Both the position numbers and the translations under genes were made by a program. Below the pieces are notes generated by a model. The model had not been told where the DNA came from and ran no database searches. It saw only the letters and a list, made by a program, of their open reading frames with translations. From Pusillimonas sp. T2 (GTDB lineage: Bacteria; Pseudomonadota; Gammaproteobacteria; Burkholderiales; Burkholderiaceae_B), in contig NZ_NIQA01000003.1 in NCBI RefSeq assembly GCF_002236805.1, forward strand, positions 1 through 64,000: 64,000 bases of DNA, written 5' to 3'. Shown piece after piece: positions 17,837-26,789 of the stretch; position 1 is the first letter of the stretch; each line of letters opens with the position of its first letter.

Positions 17837-18508
17837 ATGTCGGTTAAACAAGGGCTTTTTCTTACACTTGAAGGTTTGGATGGCGCCGGCAAGAGCACGC
17901 ATATCGACGGGTTGATTCAGCAGTTGCAAAGCTATGGCATTAACGTGGTGTCTACCCGAGAACCGGGGGGCACAGCGGTTGGTGAGGCTCTTCGCGACAT
18001 GTTGCTGCATCAGCCCATGCATCTTAAAACCGAGACCCTATTGATGTTTGCCGCACGCTGCGAGCACATCGAACAGGTCATCCGCCCGGCACTGGCGCGT
18101 GGTGAATGGGTGCTGTGTGATCGGTTTACCGATGCCACCTTCGCCTACCAGGGCGGGGGTCGTGAGTTGGGCGGTGCGGCCGTTACGGCGCTCGAGCAGT
18201 GGGTGCACCCCGACCTGCAACCCGATTTGACCTGGTTGTTCGATGTACCGCTTGAGGTTGCGCGGCAACGGTTGACGGCGACTCGCACGCTGGACCGGTT
18301 CGAGCAAGAGGGTAACGCTTTCTTCGAACGCACCCGTGCGGCCTATCATGCGCGTGTCGCCGCACAGCCTGGCCGCTTTCGGGTAATTGACGCGACGCAA
18401 TCCATCGAACAGATTCGCACGGTTCTGCAGCAACAAGTCGAGGCCGCCGTAGTGGGCTGGCGAACCGAAGGTGTTGCGCGCCCAGTCGCTGACGGGCCTT
18501 CGTTATGA
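17837..18508 (+). CDS. tmk: Thymidylate kinase
   Basis: A 223-residue kinase that converts dTMP to dTDP with ATP. The P-loop is [13 protein letters not shown], and [11 protein letters not shown] and the [15 protein letters not shown] motif follow. The ATG at 17837 comes directly after the mltG stop and removes eleven unrelated residues of the open frame. The last about 15 residues are a variable tail. holB overlaps the end by four bases, so mltG-tmk-holB form one operon. Confidence 0.97.
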   Translation: MSVKQGLFLTLEGLDGAGKSTHIDGLIQQLQSYGINVVSTREPGGTAVGEALRDMLLHQPMHLKTETLLMFAARCEHIEQVIRPALARGEWVLCDRFTDATFAYQGGGRELGGAAVTALEQWVHPDLQPDLTWLFDVPLEVARQRLTATRTLDRFEQEGNAFFERTRAAYHARVAAQPGRFRVIDATQSIEQIRTVLQQQVEAAVVGWRTEGVARPVADGPSL

Positions 18509-19569
18509 CGGCAGCCGTTCCACAGTTTTTGCCCTGGCAGCTCGAGCAGGCCCGTGCCTGGTTGGGCAATCGTGAGCGTTTTGCGCACGCATGGTTGATT
18601 CATGGGTTGGCCGGTATTGGCAAAACCCAGTTTGCACTTGCCGCTGCGGCGGGGTTGCTGTGCGAAAGCCCTAAGGCCGGGCTGGCTTGCGGCGCTTGCG
18701 TAGCCTGCCAATGGGTAGCCTTGGGTAATCATCCCGATTTGCGGCGTATCCGCCCCGACGCCGTTGCGGCGCTTGAGGGCGAAGAGGCCGAATCTGCCGA
18801 AAGCACCACGTCGACAACTTCGAAGAAAGCGCCGTCCAAAGATATCCGTGTCGAGCAACTACGCAGTCTTTATACCTGGTTTAATACGGCTACCCATCGC
18901 GGTGGATACCGCGTTGCGGTACTTTACCCGGCGCATGCCCTGAATCAGGTGTCGGCCAATGCCTTGCTCAAAGTGCTTGAAGAGCCGCCTGAACATACCG
19001 TGTTTTTGCTGGTGTCCGATGCCCCCGACCGCTTGTTGCCCACCTTGGTTTCGCGGTGTCGACGCTTGCCGCTGGCCGTTCCTGGGCGAGCGCAAAGCGC
19101 AGAATGGCTAGAACAACAGGGCATTCAAACGCCCGACTTGTGGCTTGACGCTGCAGGCGGCGCGCCTTTAAAGGCGCTCGACGCGGCACAAAGCGGTGAA
19201 GCGGCATGCCCGCAATGGCTGGAATTATTGGCGCGCAGTCTGGCTGCCACGGCGCCGCCCGACCCGGGCCCAACGGCCGACGCGCTTGAAAAGCTACCCG
19301 TATCGGTTTGGGTCGATGTCTTGCAACGCTGGTTTGTTGACTTGATGCTGGCAACCCACAATACAGCCCCGCGTTACTACCCTGGTTTGTCAAAACTATC
19401 GCAACAAGTCGGGTGCGCGGCGTCGCCTCGGGCGTTGGCCGATGCGGCCCGCTGGCTGGCGCAACAGCGCGCGTTGGCTGATCACCCCTTGAATGCCAAG
19501 TTGCTGGCTCATACTGCAGCCCAGCGCATTATCGGGGCCTGCGCTCGTGCGCAAACCCAGCTTGGCTGA
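18505..19569 (+). CDS. holB: DNA polymerase III subunit delta'
   Basis: A 354-residue clamp-loader subunit that helps place the beta clamp on primed DNA. The N-terminal AAA+ domain has [16 protein letters not shown], a zinc module with CGACVACQW and an earlier Cys, a Ser/Thr-rich insertion near residue 95, and [20 protein letters not shown] and [11 protein letters not shown]. It follows tmk with a four-base overlap, as in many proteobacteria. The tatD gene starts 41 bases later. Confidence 0.94.
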   Translation: MTAAVPQFLPWQLEQARAWLGNRERFAHAWLIHGLAGIGKTQFALAAAAGLLCESPKAGLACGACVACQWVALGNHPDLRRIRPDAVAALEGEEAESAESTTSTTSKKAPSKDIRVEQLRSLYTWFNTATHRGGYRVAVLYPAHALNQVSANALLKVLEEPPEHTVFLLVSDAPDRLLPTLVSRCRRLPLAVPGRAQSAEWLEQQGIQTPDLWLDAAGGAPLKALDAAQSGEAACPQWLELLARSLAATAPPDPGPTADALEKLPVSVWVDVLQRWFVDLMLATHNTAPRYYPGLSKLSQQVGCAASPRALADAARWLAQQRALADHPLNAKLLAHTAAQRIIGACARAQTQLG

Positions 19570-19610
19570 CGCAAGTACAATACCTGTATTCGTTTTTTGT
19601 TGGTTTCATC

Positions 19611-20405
19611 ATGTACGTCGACTCACACTGCCACCTCGATTTCCCCGAACTCGCCGATAATCTCGACGACATCCTCGCGCGTATGCAACAAAATCAGGTG
19701 GGCCACGCACTCGTTGTCAGTGTTAATTTGCCGAACTGGCCGCGCCTGCTCGAACTGGTCAAGCCGCACGCCAACCTGTCGGCCTCGGTTGGCGTTCACC
19801 CCGACTACGAAGACACCGTCGAACCCACCGTCGATGATCTAGTGCAGCGGGCGCAGTCTTCAGAAAAAATCGTGGCCATTGGCGAAACTGGGCTGGACTA
19901 CTTTCGTCTGTCCGAGCCGCTCGACTGGCAGCGTAACCGTTTTCGTACGCACATCCGCGCGGCTCGCGAGGCTGGGCTGCCGCTTATCGTGCACACGCGC
20001 GAGGCTCGCGAAGACACCTTGCGCATCATGAAAGAAGAGGGTGCAGATCAATGCGGCGGTGTGCTGCATTGCTTTACCGAGTCCTGGGAAATGGCGCAAG
20101 CTGCCATCGACATGAATTTTTATATTTCTTTGTCGGGCATCGTGACGTTCAAAAAGGCCCAAGAGTTGCAGGCGGTTGCCGAACGCCTACCCATCGATCG
20201 TTTATTGATCGAAACCGACTCGCCGTACCTGGCGCCAGTGCCGCATCGCGGCAAAACCAACGACCCGTCAAAAGTCATTCATGTGGCCGAAAAAATCGCC
20301 GAATTGCGCGGCGTGACGGTAGCCGATGTTGCCCGCCAAACTACCGATAATTTTTACGCGCTGTTCAGCAAGGTCAAGCGCCAGGAAAATGCCCATGTCC
20401 AGTAA
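19611..20405 (+). CDS. tatD: TatD family metal-dependent hydrolase (YcfH type)
   Basis: A 264-residue TIM-barrel hydrolase; relatives act as deoxyribonucleases or D-amino-acyl-tRNA deacylase-like enzymes. The metal ligands are in MYVDSHCHLDFPEL, the Glu of GETGLDYFR, VHTREARE, LHCFTES and ETDSPYLAPVPHRGK, so the active site is complete. It sits in the mltG-tmk-holB-tatD order. Its end overlaps the next gene's start by 11 bases. Confidence 0.93.
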   Translation: MYVDSHCHLDFPELADNLDDILARMQQNQVGHALVVSVNLPNWPRLLELVKPHANLSASVGVHPDYEDTVEPTVDDLVQRAQSSEKIVAIGETGLDYFRLSEPLDWQRNRFRTHIRAAREAGLPLIVHTREAREDTLRIMKEEGADQCGGVLHCFTESWEMAQAAIDMNFYISLSGIVTFKKAQELQAVAERLPIDRLLIETDSPYLAPVPHRGKTNDPSKVIHVAEKIAELRGVTVADVARQTTDNFYALFSKVKRQENAHVQ

Positions 20406-21255
20406 AACTGTTCACTTTGGCCTTACGGCACGTTTAGGCACGTTAAGCGCTGCTTTGCTGCTGGTTGCGGGCACTACGGCTTGGGCCGTGTCGCCCAACT
20501 GGTGGGTCGATATCAGAAACGACCGTGTTGACAGCGTAAAAGCCGAATTGGCTTTGGGCGAAGACCCCAACTTGAAATCGGCCGCCGGTGAGCCGGCTAT
20601 CATGCAAGCCATACGCGACGAGGCATGGGGCGTATTCGATTTGCTATCGCGGCATCGCGCGCTCGATGTCAATGCCACCAACAAAAATAACGAAACCCCG
20701 CTGATGTATCTGGCCATTGTGGGCGATGTCGATCGCGCCAAGGTCCTCATCAAACGCGGTGCGCAAATCAATCGCCTGGGTTGGACGCCGCTGCACTACG
20801 CCGCATCCAAAGGTCAGGTCGATATGGTTCGTTTCTTGATCGACAATAAAGCATTGGTCGATGCGCCGTCGCCCGACGGCACGACGCCGCTGATGATGGC
20901 GGCGTTCTCGGGCAGCGAAAATACGGTAAGGATGCTACTGGACGCAGGTGCCGAAGTCACCACGCAAAATCTGTCCAAGCTCGATGCCGCCGACTGGGCG
21001 CGTAATAAAAACTTTACGTCGTTGGCCGACCGGCTTGATGCCTTGATTGATAGCACCCTGGCTCAGCGTTATGGGCGGCAGAGTGGTTCGGCAGCTGTGG
21101 CGCAGCCTGTAGCCCCACGCGCTCCGCAGATGCAAGCACCCGAGGCACCTGCCGCACCGTCATCTACATTAGCCACCGACCCAGACCAAACCCCAGAAGC
21201 GGGCTCTACATCGCGCTATTTCGACCTTGACCGCTTCGATCGTCAAGACAACTAA
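20395..21255 (+). CDS. Exported ankyrin-repeat protein
   Basis: A 286-residue protein with a Sec signal peptide (about residues 1-35, hydrophobic core LGTLSAALLLVAGTTAWA) and four to five ankyrin repeats at about 45-200 (for example NNETPLMYLAIVGDVDRAKVL and GWTPLHYAASKGQVDMVRFL). The C-terminal 80 residues are Pro/Ala-rich and probably disordered. I took ATG at 20395 because AGGA is nine bases upstream; ATG at 20389 is too close to it. It overlaps tatD and is last in the operon. Presumably periplasmic with a binding role; the partner is unknown. Confidence 0.85.
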   Translation: MSSKTVHFGLTARLGTLSAALLLVAGTTAWAVSPNWWVDIRNDRVDSVKAELALGEDPNLKSAAGEPAIMQAIRDEAWGVFDLLSRHRALDVNATNKNNETPLMYLAIVGDVDRAKVLIKRGAQINRLGWTPLHYAASKGQVDMVRFLIDNKALVDAPSPDGTTPLMMAAFSGSENTVRMLLDAGAEVTTQNLSKLDAADWARNKNFTSLADRLDALIDSTLAQRYGRQSGSAAVAQPVAPRAPQMQAPEAPAAPSSTLATDPDQTPEAGSTSRYFDLDRFDRQDN

Positions 21256-21285
21256 AAAAAACCATACCGGAACTTCCGGTATGGT
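21254..21285 (-). terminator. Strong hairpin terminator after the lipoprotein gene
   Basis: ACCATACCGGAA and TTCCGGTATGGT (21261-21272 and 21274-21285) form a perfect 12-bp inverted repeat. On the minus strand it is followed by seven T, so it ends transcription of the lipoprotein gene; the stem can also slow the convergent ankyrin operon. Confidence 0.88.
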
Positions 21286-21297
21286 GTTGAACGTCAG

Positions 21298-22110
21298 TTA
21301 GCTAGCGGCGGCTGCCGGCAAATATTCGCTGCGCAAAATGCCTTGCAGTTTGGCGTAAGGCACTAGAAGCTCAGGTAGGCCCGACGAATACGGTGCAAGT
21401 TCGTACGAGCCATATTTAGCCACCAGCCCCATATCGGTCAGGGCAAAATTATCGGTGGCTTGAAACGGCCATAGCCGCAAATAGCCGTCGGGGTCGTTTT
21501 TATAGTCGGGCTGCGTTTCAAGCCACTCGGTGTGTGCCGCTTGAAGCGCCGCCACATACGCGTCGTACTGCCCTGGGCGCAGTACATTGGCAAGACCAAG
21601 CACTTTTTCGGCCTGGTTGTCCCAGTTCAAAAATTGCGTGGCCGTAATGCCATGTGCCGCACCTGTGAAATATTGTCCGGTTGTCAGTTCGATGACGGTC
21701 AACCCCTGGCTGCGGTAGCGTGTTTTCGCCGACAAAATGACCTCGTCGCGCGACGCGGCGGTTTTCCAGAAGTAGTCTTCGAATTCGGCTATGGTCGTGT
21801 AGGGCGGCGTGGGCGCTTCGCCGATGCCCGTCATGGTCGCCAGGGCGTGATCGACCAGCGCGCTTAACTTGGCGTGGCCGGGGAACATGATCGAATCAAC
21901 CACCAGTTTTGGACAATCGCCCTTGCATCCGGGGCGGGTGCGTTCGTACTTGACGGGTTGCGTAAACAACCCGGCCTTTTCGGTTTGCGAAGCCACCTGA
22001 CCCGCAGGAATCAGTGAAATATTTTGCGCAGGCCCGCTGGCGCAGCCCGCCAGTACCAGCAGGCTTGCCAATGCCCAAGCAGGCCGATTCAAAAAAGAAG
22101 CAGACGTCAT
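21298..22110 (-). CDS. RsiV/DUF3298-like lipoprotein
   Basis: A 270-residue protein starting at the ATG at 22110, which gives a clean lipoprotein signal with lipobox LAGC (Cys23). The frame is open to 22251 but that part lacks a signal. The mature part contains CKGDCPKLVVDSIMFPGHAKL and the segment YFTGAAHGITATQFLNWD, typical of DUF3298 domains, followed by a C-terminal stretch YELAPYSSGLPELLVPYAKL shared with RsiV-type proteins. Outer-membrane or periplasmic anchorage is likely. The function in gram-negative bacteria is not established. Confidence 0.85.
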   Translation of the reverse strand: MTSASFLNRPAWALASLLVLAGCASGPAQNISLIPAGQVASQTEKAGLFTQPVKYERTRPGCKGDCPKLVVDSIMFPGHAKLSALVDHALATMTGIGEAPTPPYTTIAEFEDYFWKTAASRDEVILSAKTRYRSQGLTVIELTTGQYFTGAAHGITATQFLNWDNQAEKVLGLANVLRPGQYDAYVAALQAAHTEWLETQPDYKNDPDGYLRLWPFQATDNFALTDMGLVAKYGSYELAPYSSGLPELLVPYAKLQGILRSEYLPAAAAS

Positions 22111-22120
22111 GTGCTTTACC

Positions 22121-22819
22121 TTACTTGACGGTATGGGCGCCTTGCCCAAACAAAATCTTTTTGGCTTCATCCGATTGCACTGTCGGGTTGGGATTGACCC
22201 GGGCGGCATGGGCATAGGCACGTTGCGTCGCCGGACGCGCCGCAATGGCATCGTACCAGCGCTTCAAGTGAGGAAAGTCGTCAAGGTTTTGCTGTTGTTT
22301 ATCGTGCGACACAATCCAGGGGTAGCTGGCCATGTCGGCGATCGAATAATCGCCAGCGATGAATTCGCGATCGGCCAGACGTTTGTTCAGAACGCCATAC
22401 AAACGTGCCGTCTCGCGCACATAGCGGTCGATGGCGTAGGGGATTTTTTCGGGGGCATAAGTGCCGAAATGGTGGTTCTGGCCCGCCATAGGGCCCAGGC
22501 CGGCCATTTGCCAGAATAGCCACTGCATGACTTCGAAACGGCCGCGCACATCGGCTGGCAAAAATTTACCTGTTTTTTCGGCAAGGTACTGCAACATGGC
22601 GCCAGATTCGAACAGCGCGACTGCAGGGCCGCCATCCGCCGGCGCATGGTCGATCATGGCCGGAATTCGGTTATTGGGCGAAATGGCAAGAAAATCGGGC
22701 TTGAACTGATCACCTTTGCCAATATTGATAGGAATGATCTTGTACTCAAGTCCGGCTTCTTCCAGAAACAGGGTGATTTTATGGCCGTTCGGGGTGGTCC
22801 AGTAATACAGATCGATCAT
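22121..22819 (-). CDS. Glutathione S-transferase, YfcG/YghU (nu-class) type
   Basis: A 232-residue cytosolic GST. The N-terminal thioredoxin fold begins IDLYYWTTPNGHKITLFLEE, where TTPNGHK is the nu-class pattern using Thr rather than Cys or Tyr near the glutathione. NRIPAMIDH and ALFESGAMLQYLAE form the glutathione site, and WLFWQMAGLGPMAGQNHHF marks the helical domain. Relatives reduce disulfides with two glutathione molecules. Its start overlaps the glutathione peroxidase stop as ATGA, so both are made from one message. Confidence 0.92.
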   Translation of the reverse strand: MIDLYYWTTPNGHKITLFLEEAGLEYKIIPINIGKGDQFKPDFLAISPNNRIPAMIDHAPADGGPAVALFESGAMLQYLAEKTGKFLPADVRGRFEVMQWLFWQMAGLGPMAGQNHHFGTYAPEKIPYAIDRYVRETARLYGVLNKRLADREFIAGDYSIADMASYPWIVSHDKQQQNLDDFPHLKRWYDAIAARPATQRAYAHAARVNPNPTVQSDEAKKILFGQGAHTVK

Positions 22820-23307
22820 GAGGTTCCTTCGAGTGCAGCAACAATGTCTTTTTCGAGGTCGGCCGGCGCGGTCGTTGGGCTATAGCGCTTAATGACCCGG
22901 CCGTCTTTGCCCACCAGAAACTTGGTGAAATTCCATTTGATGGCTTCAGAGCCAAGCAAACCGCGTTTTTCTGATTTTAGCCATTGAAATAGCGGGTGTG
23001 CTTTTGGGCCGTTGACATCGATTTTGTCGAACAACGGAAACGTGATCCGGAAGCGAGTGTCGCAAAAATCGCGGATTTGCGTAGCGTCGCCCGGTTCTTG
23101 GCTGCCAAACTGGTTGCACGGAAATGCCAGCACCACAAAGCCCTGCGCCCGGTACTGCTCGTAAAGGGCTTGAAGCCCTTGATATTGCGGCGTAAAGCCG
23201 CAATTCGAGGCCACATTGACGACCAGGGCCACCTGGCCTTCGTAGTGGTCAAGGGCCTGGTCGGTGCCATCGTTCAGACGGGCAGTAAATGTGGTCAATG
23301 TCGTCAT
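22816..23307 (-). CDS. Glutathione peroxidase family protein (BtuE type)
   Basis: A 163-residue peroxidase that reduces hydroperoxides with thioredoxin or glutathione. The peroxidatic Cys36 lies in NVASNCGFTPQY; the Gln of the tetrad is in FPCNQFGSQEPG and the Trp in IKWNFTKFLV. The second Cys in FPCNQF and others are conserved in bacterial forms. It is the upstream partner of the overlapping GST gene. Likely cytoplasmic because no signal is seen. Confidence 0.95.
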   Translation of the reverse strand: MTTLTTFTARLNDGTDQALDHYEGQVALVVNVASNCGFTPQYQGLQALYEQYRAQGFVVLAFPCNQFGSQEPGDATQIRDFCDTRFRITFPLFDKIDVNGPKAHPLFQWLKSEKRGLLGSEAIKWNFTKFLVGKDGRVIKRYSPTTAPADLEKDIVAALEGTS

Positions 23308-23336
23308 TGGGGCTGGCCTGTGTTGTTTAACCGTCG

Positions 23337-23540
23337 TTATGCCGCTTCCAATTGCGGTGTGTAACCGGCTTCTTCAATAACTTTTTTAACTTCGTCCGCG
23401 CCGGGTACGTCTTCGACCCGCACTTTATGCTGGGCCAAGTCAAATTCCAGTCGCGCTTGCGGGAACGCAGCCTGAACAGCCTTGGTGATGGCGCCAACGC
23501 AGTGGTTGCAGCTCATATCGTTAACGGTAAATTCAATCAT
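23337..23540 (-). CDS. copZ: CopZ-like copper chaperone (HMA domain)
   Basis: A 67-residue single heavy-metal-associated domain. Copper(I) would bind to Cys11 and Cys14 of NDMSCNHCVGAI. It would buffer cytosolic copper and hand it to the CopA pump encoded 4.5 kb away. AGGAGG lies nine bases before the ATG. The promoter carries a CueR-type 19-bp spacer (23571-23601), and the regulator gene cueR is divergent next to it. Confidence 0.94.
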   Translation of the reverse strand: MIEFTVNDMSCNHCVGAITKAVQAAFPQARLEFDLAQHKVRVEDVPGADEVKKVIEEAGYTPQLEAA

Positions 23541-23570
23541 GATGGCCTCCTGGAGAGATGGATAGTGCTC

Positions 23571-23601
23571 ATCGTAAAGCTTCCTATAATAGGAAGGTCA
23601 A
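23571..23601 (-). promoter_or_regulatory. CueR-type promoter of copZ
   Basis: Read on the minus strand: TTGACC (-35), a 19-base spacer, then TACGAT (-10). A perfect 17-bp dyad CTTCCTATTATAGGAAG (23580-23596) lies across the spacer. The over-long spacer is the hallmark of MerR/CueR-activated promoters. Confidence 0.9.
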
Positions 23602-23694
23602 GCGGCTAGGTGCCGGGCGGTCAACGCATCGCCTGTGCAAACCCTACGCTATCGCGCTGCGGTTTTGGGTACGCCGCCTTTTGAAGGATACACG

Positions 23695-24105
23695 ATGAAT
23701 ATCGGCCAGGCAGCAAAGACCGCAGGGGTCAGCGCCAAAATGATAAGGTACTACGAGTCGATCGGGCTTATTGCACCGGCCGGGCGCACCGAGGCAGGCT
23801 ACCGTCAGTACGCGCAAGCCGATCTCGACACACTTAAATTTATCAAGCGCGCCCGCGAGCTTGGTTTTTCGCTCGAGCGCATTCAAACTTTGCTCGAGCT
23901 TTGGCAAAACCGCAGCCGCAAAAGCCACGAAGTCAAGGCGCTTGCCCTGGCGCACATCGAGGCGCTCGATCGCGATATCGCCCGTCTCGTGGGTATTCGC
24001 AAGCAACTCGAAAGCCTGGCCAGACATTGTCATGGCAACGATGGGCCAGCGTGCCCCATACTCGACGACCTGGCGCGCAGCAGCACCGACACTACGGAGA
24101 AATAA
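23695..24105 (+). CDS. cueR: CueR-type copper-responsive MerR regulator
   Basis: A 136-residue MerR-family activator. The N-terminal winged helix is MNIGQAAKTAGVSAKMIRYYESIGL, then a dimerisation helix, and the metal loop with Cys112 and Cys120 (CHGNDGPAC), the same positions and spacing as in E. coli CueR, so it should sense Cu(I), Ag(I) or Au(I). I took the ATG at 23695; the frame is open earlier. Its stop overlaps the following start (TAATG). Likely targets are the copZ and copA promoters in this window. Confidence 0.95.
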   Translation: MNIGQAAKTAGVSAKMIRYYESIGLIAPAGRTEAGYRQYAQADLDTLKFIKRARELGFSLERIQTLLELWQNRSRKSHEVKALALAHIEALDRDIARLVGIRKQLESLARHCHGNDGPACPILDDLARSSTDTTEK

Positions 24106-25064
24106 TGGGTTTACTTGTCGACGGAAAATGGCACGATCAATGGTATGACACCAGCAAAACAGGCGGGCGATTTGTACGCACTGAAGCCCAATTCCGAAAC
24201 TGGATCACCCCCGACGGCAGCGCCGGGCCAAGCGGGCAGGGCGGCTTCAAGGCCGAGCCTGGACGTTACCACTTGTACGTTTCACTGGCTTGCCCTTGGG
24301 CGCATCGTGCCCTGGTTTTCCGCGCCATCAAAGGTCTTGAAGACATGATCGGCGTTTCGGTGGTGCACCCGCATATGGGCCAGCAGGGGTGGGCGTTTAC
24401 CCCTGGCGAAGGGGTTGTTCCCGACACCGTCAACCAATGCGAGTTTATGCACGAGCTGTATACCCTCAACCAGTCTGATTATTCAGGGCGGGTTACCGTC
24501 CCAGTGTTATGGGACAAGCAGCGGCGATGCATTGTCAATAACGAGTCATCCGAAATCATTCGCATGTTTAATTCGGCGTTCGACGCGGTCGGCGCTAAGG
24601 CAGGCGACTACTACCCGGTGTCTTTGCGTCCGGCCGTAGATGCAGTTAATGCGCTGGTGTACGACAAGGTCAACAATGGGGTATACAAGGCTGGCTTTGC
24701 CACAACGCAAGCGGCCTACGACGAATCTGTTACCGATCTGTTTAACGCCCTGGAAACGCTGGAGGCCCGGTTAGGCGAGCAGCCCTGGCTGGCGGGCGAT
24801 CAGATTACAGAGGCCGACTGGCGCTTGTTCACGACGCTGATCCGTTTCGATGCGGTTTATCACGGCCACTTCAAGTGCAACTTAAAGCGCATTGCCGATA
24901 TGCCTAAGCTCTGGCGCCTGACCCGCTTGCTTTATCATTGGCCCGGCGTCGCAAACACCATCAATTTCGATCACATCAAGTCGCACTACTACGGCAGCCA
25001 TCCCACCATCAACCCAACCGGTATCGTACCTAAGGGGCCAACGCTGGTTTTTGACCCGGTCTAG
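24105..25064 (+). CDS. yqjG: Glutathionyl-hydroquinone reductase (YqjG, xi-class GST)
   Basis: A 319-residue enzyme that removes glutathione from glutathionyl-hydroquinones through a Cys in the glutathione pocket. The catalytic Cys63 is in SLACPWAHRALVFR, and VPVLWDKQRRCIVNNESSEII and the C-terminal NPTGIVPKGP region are family marks. The ATG at 24105 overlaps the cueR stop by one base, so the frame upstream to 23901 is a shadow of cueR. Co-translation with a copper regulator is uncommon in my experience and hints at a quinone or copper stress link. Confidence 0.93.
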   Translation: MGLLVDGKWHDQWYDTSKTGGRFVRTEAQFRNWITPDGSAGPSGQGGFKAEPGRYHLYVSLACPWAHRALVFRAIKGLEDMIGVSVVHPHMGQQGWAFTPGEGVVPDTVNQCEFMHELYTLNQSDYSGRVTVPVLWDKQRRCIVNNESSEIIRMFNSAFDAVGAKAGDYYPVSLRPAVDAVNALVYDKVNNGVYKAGFATTQAAYDESVTDLFNALETLEARLGEQPWLAGDQITEADWRLFTTLIRFDAVYHGHFKCNLKRIADMPKLWRLTRLLYHWPGVANTINFDHIKSHYYGSHPTINPTGIVPKGPTLVFDPV

Positions 25065-25079
25065 CGCCCCTGCCGGGGA

Positions 25080-25271
25080 TCAAGGCTTGCGGTGGAGCGG
25101 GTCATGCGTACCTTGACGCTCGCTCTGCTGATCGTGGCCTGAACCTATCTGGCTGGTGTGGCCTTCTTTCTTGCTGCGGTGCTGTTCGCTGCGATGACTG
25201 GTCTGTTGTTCGCGCGTCGTGTCATCGCTTTGGGGTTTGACTGGCTTTTTTTTGTCCGAACGCAAAGTCAT
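25080..25271 (-). CDS. Small highly charged hypothetical protein
   Basis: A 63-residue, Lys/Arg/His/Ser/Gln-rich protein (MTLRSDKKKPVKPQSDD at the start) with no hydrophobic stretch and probably disordered. A ribosome site, GAGGT, lies five bases before the ATG, which is the main reason to accept it. It diverges from cioA and its start codon nearly touches the TTGACA at 25272. No family is recognised; a nucleic-acid-binding or stress role is only a guess. Confidence 0.5.
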   Translation of the reverse strand: MTLRSDKKKPVKPQSDDTTREQQTSHRSEQHRSKKEGHTSQIGSGHDQQSERQGTHDPLHRKP

Positions 25272-25330
25272 TTGACACCTCTATGGTTTAAGCTAGCACA
25301 GTAAAAATGTGTAGATTTGGAGTTGTTGCG

Positions 25331-26788
25331 ATGGATATCGATGCTTTGTTGCTTGCCCGAATACAGTTTGCCTTCACGATATCCTTTCACATTATCTTTC
25401 CGGCCATCACCATCGGGCTAGCCAGCTATTTGGCGGTACTCGAAGGGTGTTGGCTTAAAACCCGCAACCCTGTTTATCGCGATCTTTATCATTTCTGGAT
25501 AAAGATCTTTTCCGTCAATTTCGGTATGGGTGTGGTGTCCGGGCTGGTAATGGCTTACCAGTTCGGCACAAACTGGAGCTTTTTTTCCGAGTTTGCGGGC
25601 AGCGTTACCGGTCCGTTACTTGCATACGAAGTACTCACCGCTTTTTTCCTCGAAGCCGGCTTTTTAGGTGTGATGCTATTCGGCTGGAGCCGGGTCGGCC
25701 CGGGGTTGCACTTTTTCTCAACCATCATGGTCGCGCTAGGTACGCTGATGTCAGCCACCTGGATTCTGGCGTCCAACAGTTGGATGCAGACGCCGGCAGG
25801 CTTCGAAATCGTTGATGGTCGGGTCATCCCGGTTGACTGGCTAGCGGTTATTTTCAACCCGTCGTTTCCGTACCGGCTGGTTCACATGGTGATTGCGGCG
25901 TTTCTTGCTACGGCGCTTATGGTCAGCGCATCTGCCGCTTGGCATATGTTGCGCGGCAACCGCAGTGCACCCGTTAAGAAAATGTTTGCCATGGCCGTCG
26001 CCTTAATTGTTTTGGTGGCGCCATTGCAGGCGTTCGTGGGCGACGCCCATGGTCTTAATACGCTCGAGCATCAACCCGCCAAGCTGGCCGCCATCGAGGG
26101 CCACTGGGAAAACAAACCTGGCGAATCCGTGCCGTTGGTGGTTTTTGGCTGGCCCGACATGCAGGCCGAAACCAATCGTTTCGCCATCGAAATCCCGCAC
26201 TTGGCCAGCCTGATTCTCACGCATAGTCTCGATGGGCAGATCCCGGCGCTTAAAGAGTTTGCCCCCGAAGATCGGCCCTACGTGCCTATTGTGTTCTGGT
26301 CATTCCGTGTCATGGTTGGTCTGGGGTTACTGATGATAGGTTTGGGGCTGTGGGCCGCGTGGTCACGTTGGCGAGGGCACTTGTACGAATCGCGCAACCT
26401 GCATCGTTTTGCGCTGGCCATGGGCCCTGCCGGCCTGGTTGCCATTCTGGCCGGTTGGTTCACCACCGAGGTAGGGCGCCAGCCCTGGGTGGTGTACAAC
26501 GTCATGCGTACGGCCGATGCGGTGTCGCCGCACGGCCCTTACGAGGTCGGCCTGACGTTGCTACTGTTCATTGTGGTGTATTTCATCGTGTTTGGTGCGG
26601 GCACGGTTTATGTGCTTAAGCTCATCGGCAAAGGCCCCAAGCCTTTTGTCGAGCCGCCGTCCGTACCGCCAAGTTCATTGGTGTCTGCGGTCTCCACGAC
26701 TGCCACGGCAGCGGCGCCAGCGGCAACGGCCAGCCGCCCCTTGTCGGCGGCCCTGCAAGATGACTCGACCAACTCAAAGGAGCACTGA
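25331..26788 (+). CDS. cioA: Cytochrome bd-type quinol oxidase subunit I (cyanide-insensitive CioA type)
   Basis: A 485-residue haem-bearing membrane subunit that oxidises quinol and reduces oxygen to water. About nine membrane segments are visible. His20 (TISFHIIFPAITIG) is the high-spin haem ligand, and GRQPWVVYNVMRT is the conserved loop. The Q loop is short, which is the CIO/CydA-S type. The start at 25331 follows GGAG; a longer start at 25307 is less likely. cioB begins one base after its stop. Such oxidases resist cyanide and tolerate copper-stressed respiration. Confidence 0.95.
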   Translation: MDIDALLLARIQFAFTISFHIIFPAITIGLASYLAVLEGCWLKTRNPVYRDLYHFWIKIFSVNFGMGVVSGLVMAYQFGTNWSFFSEFAGSVTGPLLAYEVLTAFFLEAGFLGVMLFGWSRVGPGLHFFSTIMVALGTLMSATWILASNSWMQTPAGFEIVDGRVIPVDWLAVIFNPSFPYRLVHMVIAAFLATALMVSASAAWHMLRGNRSAPVKKMFAMAVALIVLVAPLQAFVGDAHGLNTLEHQPAKLAAIEGHWENKPGESVPLVVFGWPDMQAETNRFAIEIPHLASLILTHSLDGQIPALKEFAPEDRPYVPIVFWSFRVMVGLGLLMIGLGLWAAWSRWRGHLYESRNLHRFALAMGPAGLVAILAGWFTTEVGRQPWVVYNVMRTADAVSPHGPYEVGLTLLLFIVVYFIVFGAGTVYVLKLIGKGPKPFVEPPSVPPSSLVSAVSTTATAAAPAATASRPLSAALQDDSTNSKEH

Positions 26789-26789
26789 G

